NCBI GenBank assembly: GCA_025266875.1
Contig: JALLLT010000028.1
Location: forward strand, 372,001-436,000
Direction of reading: 5' to 3'
DNA: 64,000 bases
From: Fennellomyces sp. T-0311
Lineage: Eukaryota; Mucoromycota; Mucoromycetes; Mucorales; Lichtheimiaceae
A model generated the notes under the pieces. The model had not been told where the DNA came from. It did no database searches and saw nothing but the letters and a program-made list of their open reading frames with translations. Numbering within the stretch: position 1 is the stretch's first letter; each line of letters opens with the position of its first letter. Shown here piece after piece: positions 46,191 through 57,141 of this stretch. A program made the position numbers and the translations under genes.

Positions 46191-47958
46191 CTAACTCTGC
46201 TCTCCTCCTTTGTTGTCCTGGTATGCTAATGATGAGGATGAGAGTGATGATGATAATGAAGACGACGAGGATGCGTACGGCTCGTCGTATGGCAGTGTCC
46301 GCTGGATTTGCTTGAGGTGCGCGCAGTACCGCTCCAGCAGCTTCTGCAGCACACGCTGGTCGAAGGGCTTCGGGAGCACGTCCGTCATCCCGCTCATGAT
46401 GTATTCGCGTACGTCGCGGTCCGTCGTGTTTGCTGTCATGGAAATGATCGGTGTCCAGGTATCGTACTGTCGGATGTTCCGCGTTGCCGAAATGCCATCC
46501 AAATTAGGCATCATGATATCCTAACCAGCCCCTCTTCAACTTTTAATTTCTTCTCCCTTTCCAGTCTCACGCGCTGTTTCCCTTCCTTCTCGTTGCTCTT
46601 ACCATCAGCACAATGTCGTAGCGACCCGTCCCGAGCTTGTGGACCGCCTCCACCCCGTCCACCGCCACGTCGATCGAGCACCCCGCCATCTGCAGCAGCC
46701 GCGTGGATATCCGTCGAAAGATCGAGTCGTCGTCCACCAGTAGCACCCGCGGTGGCACAGACCACCCTGGTAGGACGAGCTGTTGGGGCCGCTGCTTCGG
46801 GACTGGCACCATATTCACTCTCACCAACCCGGCGTCTTCCTGCTGGACATAGGGCGGCGGCTGAGCCGAGTTGGGCGTCAATGTGGGCGACGTTGAGGCC
46901 GAAGAATGCTGTAACACGTTGCTGCCCTTTTGTGGAACATCATATGACGACAACAATGGGTTTGAACGCAAAATATGTTGCAATGATTCGATATGCTTGC
47001 TGATTTGTTCCATCTGTTGATCCGACTCTCGTGCAACCTGTCCATAAGACTCAAACATTTGCTGCACGTCATCTTTGCGCCAAATATTAGCATCACATCC
47101 AGTGCGGTTTGCGCGTAGACAGCCAAACCTTGTGCCGCCCATGATGATGATGCCATGGTGTGCATCGCAATCTGGCTCATGAGCTCATCTTGCGAGACCA
47201 TGGTCTTCCGCAGATGCGCGATGGTATCGACCACTTGATTATAGTTGCGACCCACTCCATGCAAATGGTCAGTCATGCTCATCTGCTGTTGCTGCAGCTC
47301 TGAAATTTGCGATTGCAGCTGAAACACGACAGATTTTAATTCGTCCTCGCTGGAAGCCTCTTTGGCTGGTTCCTGGGCAGGTAAGGTCCGTGCCACTTTG
47401 GTTGTTGTCTTGCGCTATTTCAAAAGTTACCAAAAACAACAACAGGCCCGCCCACGCAACTTGAACGCACCTTGATTCCGTCCAGCAGGTCCTTGCGATC
47501 GTACTGGAAGTGTGGATGCTGAAACTCCCATGCCTGTTTTTATCGCTGCATCAGCCATTTCCCGTGCAATCGCTGACTGATAACCTTATATCTACCTGAT
47601 CGCCGTACGGTCGCTGGCCATCTTCAGCGTTCCGTACTTTATGAAAATCATACTTGTTCAGCTGTCTTACAAAGCTGGAGAAATTGCAGTGCTTGAAGTG
47701 TTTGGGTAAGATAAGACGTGCGAACTCGTTTGGATCTCGCACCACAAATGTTTTGCCGTCGATGCCCCACGTCAATACCTCCGAGCACGAATCCTGCTCC
47801 AGCATACTGCAGTCTCAACCCTATCAGCCCGCCATCTTTGCGCTTTCAATTTGCCTTTACCGGAACAGTTTCTTCACAAACTCGGGAATGCTGCCAGTGG
47901 AAACAGTGTTGTCATTTCGAAATGTGTCTGTTGCATTGACCGTAGCTGCAGTTTGCAT
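46191..47958 (-). CDS. SKN7: SKN7-type response regulator with HSF DNA-binding domain
   Basis: Stress-response transcription factor at the end of a two-component phosphorelay. Six exons: 47958-47861, 47806-47596, 47533-47471, 47414-47129, 47072-46603 and 46520-46191, closing to 485 residues. An HSF-type DNA-binding domain spans about residues 20-125 ([13 protein letters not shown], then [47 protein letters not shown]). A heptad coiled coil follows ([18 protein letters not shown]), then a Pro/Ser/Thr linker. The receiver domain begins [20 protein letters not shown] with the acidic pair; the phosphoacceptor is Asp377 in the [11 protein letters not shown] motif, created exactly after an intron, and the conserved Lys is near 427 in LPKPF. 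The tail is Ser-rich. The HSF plus receiver combination is diagnostic for Skn7/Prr1 and excludes a plain heat-shock factor. Oxidative and osmotic stress roles are known for the family and inferred here. Confidence 0.93.
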
Positions 47959-49771
47959 AATGGTTCCCGTTTAATGTAAATGGGGAATGGACAGAAAAAA
48001 ACAATCGCGTTCTACTCCAAACCTATTTTCAAAAATAAAAAGAGGGCAAGCAGAAAAGCCCGCCTTGCATGGTGTACGCGAAACTACCCCGCAACTTCTT
48101 ACCCTTTTGCGAGCATACAGAACTTTATTGGTGTTCATGCCGCAAGGCTGGCGCGGAGATGCCACCATGTCCCCTAAATTGGTTCTCCACCCAAAAATTA
48201 TACTCGTTCAGCTTTCATGCCCAAAACGCTCTTCTTATTGCGCTTTCTATGTAACCCTAATCCAGTAACCATGGCTCGTGTCACTTTGCCATAACCATGG
48301 CAATGCAATTTATTTCCATGCCTGTGCAACCATAGCAGACTGTCACTGTTCCCTACACTTTCAAGGGGTGCATGTTTCCTTGGTAACCACTACGTAATGC
48401 AGAATTGAACCAGCTGATGCTTTGGCACGGTTAAAGCCGACTTTTTTTTTTTGCTCCAAGAAAAAAGGAAATTCTATACACATGGTAAGCTATGTAACCA
48501 ATCTTTTCTTACGATCAGGCACACTATGCCATTTTTCGTAAACGAATTATTTCGAAACCGTAGGTATCTATCAATCTTTTTCCCAGCGCATGTGATGGCG
48601 CTAGCACTTTTTAGTTGTCATTCTGACATATCTACCCAAAAATGTGTATCTCTCTTCCATTTTTATCATCTGATAGTCTGCACACGCATGGGGAAGGATT
48701 TGCCATAGTTACATGGGCACCATCATGATCAACTCAGATTTCTTTTTAAGAAAACAAGGTTTGCCTGCAAAGTGACGCATTATTAAGCATTCAATAACAC
48801 CTCCCGATAAAGCGGCGCTGCATGATGATAGTACAGCTGGACAGATTTTTTTAAGAGCAAGAAGGTTATCGTATATATGTGTAAGCGACTGAATCCAAGC
48901 AAGAGATGAGGCTTCTCCTGTGATACAATGCAGCGTGCTGTGCATGTGGCTGATCCACTCGGGTAAGTATCGTACTATTCAAGCAAGTCTGCAACGTCGC
49001 TTAAAACTTTAGCGTTTGAATAAGTTAATGAGATTGAATAAAAAAAATCAAGACCGATATGAGTTGGTTTGGATATTCGAATTGGCCTCCTACGCATAAA
49101 AAAAGTCCGTTATGCAAGGAACATACGGTCAATAAACTTTAATTAAGCTAACAAACGCATACGGCTGCTACGGACAAAATGCAAACCTTTATTTAACACA
49201 TAAAAGCATTTCTGGATCAGTTCTCACAATATATCCCATAGGATATACAATGTATTAACTCAGATACTCTCAATGCCTTATGTCTTGCATGGATTACGCA
49301 AGCCAACCAATGAGAAAGGATAACACATACGTCGGCAGAATAACAGATTCCTACGGCAGGGTGAAAACGAAGATAGGATATATCTTTGAACTGTTGCAAT
49401 CGACTCGTAGAAAACAACACCAAACTTTGCTTTTGGTCTTCATATCGTCGGCTATGCCTGGAAGACCTTCTGATTTGGTTTCCTACGTATTCTCCACCCT
49501 TACTAATGTTACATTTCCTGATCGGTAAATTCGCTTCAGGCACCGGATAAACCAAAAAATGTGAATATAGATGACGTTTGCATTGCTTCTACGCAAGACT
49601 ATTTTTTTTATCCAGACATTGGCTTGATTAGACATCAAAGCCACTGTATGCGCCTTGGCTTTTCCTACAAAATACACCCAGATCCATTACACCAAGCAAA
49701 TCCAATCGCTGGATGCACCGGAAAAAAGTGAAGCAAGTATTAAATAGAAGCACTTTCCTGAACCAACCGAA

Positions 49772-49985
49772 GATCGTGTATACTTGATTAGTAATGTATC
49801 TTATAGAAAAATTAAAGCTGCATCCAATGGTTCTCAGAGCTAGATATAACAGCGAACGAATGAAAAGCTACCTATAAAGCAAATGGAATATCAGCTACCA
49901 TCAACTCCTCAAGTAAATATCTAAAGATGCAATGGTAGTGAATAACTGGAGGTAAAGCAACATAAAGTCGAAAATCAGAGGCTAT
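49772..49985 (+). repeat. Dispersed degenerate repeat, copy 2
   Basis: Second copy of the repeat at 12040-12260, same orientation. The opening TACTTGATTAGT, the AGAAAAAT block, TCCAATGG, AGAGCTAG and GAATGAAAAG occur in the same order and similar spacing. Non-coding. Similarity beyond about 49900 is weaker and the true ends are not visible by eye. Confidence 0.5.
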
Positions 49986-52900
49986 GGGCTATATAGCGAT
50001 CTTTGTAGTTACGACCTGGAATAAAAGCTGATTCAAGGATAGTATCTCCCTGATATGTTCGCATTTTATGTAGAGAGTTCAACGATACGTAAATTTGATT
50101 AGATTATCAGAAAATAGAACCAATGGTACTGGTTTTATTCCATGTAAGCTACATAGGTAAGGATGGTACGTGCCACGTGGACGCTCTTTAAACTTATGCA
50201 TACAGTATCCAAACCCTGTGTATTACGGAGCCGTCAATATTATAGCGCTAACGTTATTTGGGTCCGAATAGCGGCCCGACACGTCATAGACACAAGCCAG
50301 CATTTTTCTGAGTGAGCACCCAAACCGTTTTCGCCAGGATGCCAAATCTACTTGATTATGTTGCTTACTGGAGATTTTCCATATATTTTTTGCACCTATT
50401 GGCTGCCACCTTTTTCGAAAGGCACCATTTTGGAGTAGCTCTCAAAGCTGGTCCGTATGGCGAAGCAAGCAGATAATGTCCACACTTGTATACCGGTATT
50501 TTGTCCTCCTCCTCCGTTCCTGAGTTGAACGATCAGTAATTTCGGACGTCGCTGCGTCAATTGTCTGATCATTTTGTCTTGTCTTGAACGGACAGTGCGA
50601 TGGAAACAACTGGTTTTCTCCCCTCGAATATTTCCTTGATGCCAGGATCAAGTGATTATACCTGCTCTACTAAGCATGTTTGGTTAATACTTTACAATAG
50701 TAATGGCTTTTTGGAGCTCGATGCTTACCATTATGTTTACTGTACAGTAATTGTCCTTATCATAACGGTGTATGCGCCACCTTTGCCCTGGAAGATTATA
50801 CACTGGGCACGGTGCTTTATTGCCAATTACTGTGATTCAAATGTTTAGCAAGTTCAGCGTTACGTGTCCGTTTTTATGTTGCTTTTGAATAGGCTTTTGA
50901 AAAAGAATCTTCACGATATTGGCATGGTGCGCTTTTTTTTCATGTTCTTCGGATTTAATTTACTGAAGCTAATACGTACTTACGAAAGTGCCGCTACTGA
51001 TGCAATGGCGGAGCCCACGGAAATAGGTGTGGACTGACCAATGCAACTGTGTCTGATGGTATGGAGTTGTAAAGAGGATGCCAACCAAGTTCAAATCAAT
51101 ATGGCCCATTACTGAACCTGAATATGCATGGCATCGCACACGCTAGGCAGCTCTTGAGAAATATCTTGACGCTAACTGTGTCATCTATTCCAATGTCTAG
51201 TAGATGTTATACGTGATAAACTACATACGTAGGAGACGGAGAAAAGTCGTAAATAGTGGAAAGTAGGGTACTGGGCGCGCACTTGAATCACTGTTCTTTA
51301 TACTTATTGTGTTTACTGTTATCTTCTAGCGATCCGACCATAGATTCGAACTATCATCATCCTCACGCTTCATTTGACATGCCATGTGTTAGTCGTGGGA
51401 GGACCATGACTCATATCCAGGAGTACCACGACAAAACGTTTTGCCACTGAAGCGTAGGAAAATGGCTCTTTGCTTATATGAATCCATCTGGGCAAGTTTT
51501 GCGACTTGACTATGAGTAATTGAATAGTATCATATCGAGAAACGTCTACGTGACATAAAATAATAAACTAATGGATTCATGAGATACAGTTGAAAACGAA
51601 GCGTACATCAGTGAACGTGACCGTAACGGTGCAACTCTCTATATGTAGCTGAAATGCTGAGGAGTTTTCATAAAAAGTACTCAAGCATCTATATTTGTTT
51701 ATATCTTTCAAGATGGCTATATACTGGTAGCTGCGGAGAAGGTGGATCCCTGTTATACACATGCGTGGCTTCATTTGGGAGCGGGCGAATTGATCAGTGC
51801 AATGATATTCGAGCAATGTTGTTCTTTCTTAAGCACTCATGGCTACCACGATCCTAATATTAGAATACGTACTCATTGACTTGATGTAAGAAAACATGAA
51901 TAATACTGACCAGTAGATGTGGATATGGTTCTTGCAAATGAAGCCACCATCAACAAGCATATATGTGTCCACCGTATATATTTTATAGGTTAATCATAAA
52001 ATAAGCAATATCTTGAATAATATACACGTATAACTTTGAGTGTAATACTGTAACGGAAGTATTACATATGATACGTACGCAACAAGGAAGTGATCAGGAT
52101 TTTTGAAAAGTGCATTTGGTCAGCAGAAATGCTTATTCGCTCCGTTGTGAAGAAAGCAAGTTTCATATTTACACTACAAAAGAGCATGATAAAAATCAGC
52201 ACAATGACACCACAATACGTCGACTTTATGATGTGGGATCGCATGCTTATCGTACCAACGACATATAGTCTTGTGTTGCAGGGATATATATATATAACAA
52301 TGTTATGTGATTCGTCGTGAACAATGAACTCCGTTCGATGATCGTCAAATTTACTTGCAGTTGGCGATGCTTTTCGACCCGAGAAAGCAACCGCCGCTGA
52401 TGAACCGGTTATAGCGACTTGTAAAACGTATTTTATCGCGGAGAATAAGAACAGTAGACAATTGCTATCATATTGTACAGTTTGTAGATGGGCCATATGC
52501 GAGAAGCACAATGAACTGCACTTTTTGTTGCTGTTTTCGCTCTCGCCTCCGTCTGAATATTTATTCTTTTGTGCTGTCACGCTAGACTTTTGCGGTAATA
52601 ACACTGATTTATATATATAATTCGGGAAAATGACGGAAGAAGTAGAATGGGAGCAAGACTTCTATGAAGCACACCTGCTCATCGATTTCCGTGTGGAAAT
52701 AGCACGTGAAAAAAGTGTGTACCTTCCTATCAAAACAGCTCGATCAGGTGCACCGTTATATCAAGTGTACTGCGCAATGCATTTGTCACCCACAAGGGCA
52801 AGCGATGTTTTCATTGTGGTTCAGCTTGCCGCAGATTGGTTATTATGCTTAGCTTGCGCCGTCGAATGCAGCTTCTGGCACTGGAACGCGAAAAAAAAGG

Positions 52901-53250
52901 AGTAACACTCCCTTGACTTGCGCGCTTTCTCTCCTTCATCCGCTGTCACATATACAGCACTTGGTATTTCTTTCTGTACCAAAGCCCAAGCAATGATCAG
53001 CGCCTACGTGTATGGCGGTTTTGTTTGTCTGAGTGACAATCGTGGCTGAAGCAGATTCGCCTGGTCGCACCGGCTCCCCGGATTGCGTGGTCCAATAGAA
53101 TTGGGAGACGATGGACGGTCGCAGAAGGTTGTCGAAACGCTATATGATTGTGAGACAGCAATTTAATTTCAACTTCGGTAGCGATTAAAACGGGACGATC
53201 AGAATAAGGCAAGAGCGGACGATGCATATACAGGGGCTGTCAAACTAGAA

Positions 53251-53396
53251 GATTGCCACGTAGCGCACCACACAATTCACAAGCCGCGGCCAATCACAGT
53301 ATGCAACATGGCTCGCCCTCTAAATGGTCGCCTAGCTATATAAACGGGAGCAGAAAACACTCCAATCCGGCATTTCTCTTTTTCTCTCTTTCCCTT
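53251..53396 (+). promoter_or_regulatory. BiP promoter: ERSE-like element, CCAAT, TATA box, CT tract
   Basis: Upstream of the BiP start codon: ATTGCCACGTAG at 53252-53263 resembles the ERSE-II/UPRE class (ATTGG-N-CCACG) of unfolded-protein-response elements, though it lacks the central GG-N spacing; CCAAT at about 53290; TATATAAA at 53337-53344, 69-76 bases before the ATG; and a CT-rich initiator-like tract at 53371-53394. Positions are seen directly. Control by the unfolded protein response is inferred from the gene's identity. Confidence 0.5.
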
Positions 53397-53412
53397 GTAC
53401 ATACTACACAAC

Positions 53413-55471
53413 ATGCATCGATCGGCCACGTTACTGGCCCTTCTTGCCCTCGTATGTGCCTTATTCGTCGGCACGCAAACCGTTTTCGCAGATGACAAAG
53501 AAGCTTATGGCACCGGTAAGCACCCCCCAGGAACGCGTGTACTGCCAAAGGGCGACGACGCTGATAGATGCTCTTTTTGCAACAGTAATTGGTATTGATC
53601 TGGGTACCACCTACTCTTGCGTGGGTGTTCAAAAGAATGGACGCGTTGAAATCATTGCCAACGACCAAGGTCACCGTATCACGCCCTCGTATGTCGCCTT
53701 CACTGATGACGAACGTCTCATCGGTGATGCCGCCAAGAACCAATATGCCTCGAACCCTGAACGCACTGTCTTTGACGCCAAGCGTCTGATTGGCCGTCGT
53801 TTCAGTGACAAGGATGTTCAGAATGACATGAAGCATTTCCCCTTCAAGCTGGTCAACAAGAATGGCGCGCCCAACATTAAGGTTGCTGTCAAGAATGACG
53901 ACAAGGTCTTTACCCCTGAGGAAATCTCTGGCATGGTCTTGACCAAGATGAAGGAAACTGCTGAGGCCTACCTCGGCAAGCCCGTCACTCATGCCGTTGT
54001 CACTGTCCCTGCCTACTTCAACGATGCTCAGCGCCAGGCAACCAAGGATGCCGGCACCATCGCTGGTTTGAACATTCTCCGCATCATTAACGAGCCCACT
54101 GCCGCAGCTATTGCCTACGGTCTGGACAAGACTGGTGGTGAGAAGAACGTCTTGGTGTATGATTTGGGTGGCGGTACCTTTGATGTGTCCCTCCTGTCGA
54201 TCGATGACGGCATTTTCGAAGTCCTGGCTACTGCCGGTGACACTCACTTGGGTGGTGAAGATTTCGATAGCCGTGTCATGGACCACTTTATCAAGATCTG
54301 GAAGAAGAAGAACGGTGAGGATATCACCAAGGACTTGAAGACCATGGGTAAACTCAAGCGTGAGGTCGAGAAGGCCAAGCGTGCCTTGTCATCCCAAATG
54401 TCCGTCCGCATCGAAATCGAGTCGTTCCACAAGGGCAAGGACTTCTCCGAGACCCTTACCCGCGCCAAGTTTGAGGAATTGAACAACGACTTGTTCCGCA
54501 AGACCCTCAAGCCCGTCGACCAGGTCCTCAAGGACGCCGGCTTCACTAAGGATCAGGTTGATGACATTGTCCTTGTCGGTGGCTCCACCCGTATCCCCAA
54601 GGTCCAGAAGCTTCTCGAAGACTACTTCAACGGCAAGAAGCCCTCCAAGGGCATCAACCCCGATGAGGCCGTCGCTTATGGCGCCGCTGTCCAGGGTGGT
54701 ATTCTGTCTGGTGAAGAAGGTTCCGACAAGGTCTTGCTCTTGGATGTCAACCCCTTGACTCTCGGTATCGAGACCACTGGCCAGGTTATGACCAAGCTTA
54801 TTCCCCGCAACACCGTCATTCCCACCAAGAAGTCCCAGATCTTCTCCACCGCCGCCGACAACCAGCCCACTGTGTTGATCCAAGTCTTTGAGGGTGAACG
54901 TGCCATGACCAAGGACAACAACTTGCTTGGCAAGTTTGAGTTGACTGGCATTGCCCCTGCTCCCCGTGGTGTTCCTCAGATCGAGGTCACCTTCGAAGTC
55001 GATGCCAACGGTATCCTCAAGGTTTCCGCCGCTGATAAGGCTTCCGGCAAGTCCGAATCCATCACCATCACCAACGACAAGGGTCGTCTTTCCCAGGATG
55101 AGATCGACCGCATGGTCCGTGAGGCTGAGGAGTTTGCTGAGGAGGATAAGCTGGTACGCGAGCGCACTGAGGCCAAGAACCAGCTCGAGAACTACGTGTA
55201 TACCTTGAAGAGCCAATTGAGCGACGACTCTGGTGCCTTCAGCAAGCTTGATGAGGATGATCGTGATGCCATTGAGGAGGCTATCCGCGAGAAGATGGAC
55301 TGGTTGGATGAGAACCCATCCGCCGAGAAGGAAGATTTCGATGAGAAGCGTGAGGAGCTCGAGTCTGTCGTCAACCCTATTACCTCCAAGCTGTACGCTG
55401 ATGGCGGTGCACCCGGTGGTAGCTACGATGCGGAAGATGATGAGCCCCTCCGAGATCACGATGAATTGTAA
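53413..55471 (+). CDS. KAR2: ER-lumenal Hsp70 chaperone BiP
   Basis: Two exons, 53413-53515 and 53586-55471, with a 70-nt intron, closing to 662 residues. Exon 1 encodes a cleavable signal peptide ([20 protein letters not shown], cleavage probably after VFA near residue 26) and ends in YGT; exon 2 resumes [15 protein letters not shown]. Hsp70 marks: [19 protein letters not shown], the adenine-pocket [15 protein letters not shown] segment ([18 protein letters not shown]), linker [20 protein letters not shown], the substrate-binding domain and helical lid. The C-terminus DHDEL is an HDEL-type ER-retention signal, which with the signal peptide identifies BiP/Kar2. It folds secretory proteins, gates the translocon and restrains the stress sensor Ire1 in fungi. 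Codon use is strongly biased to C-ending codons (GGC, AAG, GTC), as expected for a highly expressed gene and unlike most neighbours. Long antisense frames here are composition artefacts. Confidence 0.97.
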
Positions 55472-57141
55472 AAAAAAAGTTCGGATAGATGTTGATTACA
55501 CTACCTTATAGTTATATTCATTTGCATTAAAACATTGAAAACATTTAATATTGCACTTGCACGTTTCTAATCGATTTGGGTGCTGAGGCAAAGGGTGCAG
55601 CCAGATACAAACTCCTATCCATCTTATTGCTTCCAAGTGCTTCGTGGTGGTACTCGTCACGATATGTATATTCTCCTTTTGAGACAAACATGAGATATTC
55701 AGATCAGATCTGCTTTCAAGCAATCGCTGTCTGGAGTTTGGTGACTGTAGTTTACCACATGCAAAGGCTGTATTATGTGAATTATGCGCAAGAGACAGGC
55801 ATATTGAACCTTAAAAGTGGTGCCTTGACAAAAGCGCGGGTTTACAAAAGACAAAGGCGGACATACGGAGAAGCATGTCGTATTTGCCTACATATGGATG
55901 ACTATCACAAGTCATCTTTTTAGTGATGACACAAAGATAATGATTGCGGCACATTAACCTTTACCACCACATGATGACCGTCACTTTACTAGAGTCAATT
56001 GCAGATGCGATTGGGGCAATAAGCACAATTAAAGCGTAATTTTGTGGGCATTTACTTATTTTATGATGTATCCAATGTATGAGTGATCATCTTACGGCAG
56101 AGGCATTATGTACGGATGTACATTCACTGGAGCGAAAGAAAACGTGCGTGTAGTACTAGATAACCTATATGCACGTCCTTTCACTGTTGACACGTGCATA
56201 ATAATCTCGAGCAATGCGCTCATAATTTATCATCATGTAGCGACACGCTTTACTACTCCTACCTTAAGCACACCGCATATCGTATTAGGAGAAATTCATG
56301 GTGATTTAACGTTGACTTTGTAATCTATACGGAACCGAGTCCAAAAAGCCTTCGATGTGTATTTTTCCAAAGTATGCAAGCAGAATCGTACGTCCGTGTG
56401 AGTACCAAAGGTTTCCTTATCTGTGCACATCAACTTGAAATAGTCAAACTCGATGCAGAACATATTCAACCAAAGCTCAGATCATTTAATTTTATGCGTA
56501 GCGATCAAAGTGCCTTTAACGTGTTATTATTCAGGAGGCATCTATTGGATTAAGACCTATGTGCTGAGCATATGTGTCATCCCATTTGCTTGATCCAGTA
56601 CGTACCTGAAAGGTACGTTCATGGTGCATATGTATTCAATAATACATACTCTCCGTCTAAATAATGTATGTATCTCTCAATTACCAACGATACCAATATT
56701 ATCACTTTACGCATAGTGCATCTACGTCGACTACATCACTTCTTGGTTTCCTTGGAGATCCACTACTATATAAATGCACCTATATCTCACATCGGCTGAA
56801 CTTTCTGGAAGCAGCTACGTGCTACTTCTTTCGGAACAATGAAAACAAGTTTTGCCTTAAAAAATATCTTTGGATTGTTGTATATAAAATGTATATACAT
56901 ATACTAAGCTTAAACAGTGCAAAAAACGGCATACATTCATTACGTAGAAAAAAATTAGGAGGTATAAGAGGGGGTAATAACGAATGGGTGGGCATATTCA
57001 GAGATATAGGAGGTGAGGGGTAGTTAAAGAGAGGTATGTTACTTTCGGCTTGTAGTAGATAGATTAGTAAGTACGAGTGCGAGTGCTAATAGTGTGAGTA
57101 TTTTTTTAACGTAATGCATGCACGACATTCTCCGGTGATGC
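55472..57141. other. Intergenic, no gene seen
   Basis: Between the convergent 3' ends of BiP and the TBC gene. A 115-codon frame (55576-55923) has no recognisable family and begins about 100 bases after the BiP stop, so it is probably chance in the 3' untranslated region. AT-rich otherwise. Confidence 0.4.

Larger units (their letters stand above)
47959..53412. other. Long gene-poor interval
   Basis: About 5.4 kb with no convincing gene. It contains copy 2 of the dispersed repeat (about 49772-49985). A 180-codon minus-strand frame (52604-52062) and a 91-codon plus-strand frame (52630-52905) diverge from a shared TATATATA stretch (about 52609-52618), but neither shows a known family. The first kilobase is upstream of SKN7. 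The end of the interval is the BiP promoter, listed separately. Confidence 0.4.

Noticed and set aside
48400..48430. tRNA-like B-box on the minus strand (GGTTCAATTC)
   Set aside because: The flanking bases do not form a five-base T stem and no acceptor or anticodon arm can be drawn at the right spacing.
51330..51365. T-arm-like GATAGTTCGAATCTATG on the minus strand
   Set aside because: Only four stem pairs form and no matching 5' acceptor strand or D-arm lies within 60-90 bases.
53336..55459. Long minus-strand open frames (316 and 356 codons) antisense to BiP
   Set aside because: They mirror the strongly codon-biased BiP coding strand, have Leu/Val/Gly-rich low-information translations and no family resemblance; a known composition artefact of highly expressed Hsp70 genes.
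55576..55923. 115-codon plus-strand frame after BiP
   Set aside because: Begins about 100 bases after the BiP stop, shows no known motif and ordinary AT-rich codon content; more likely chance in 3' untranslated DNA.
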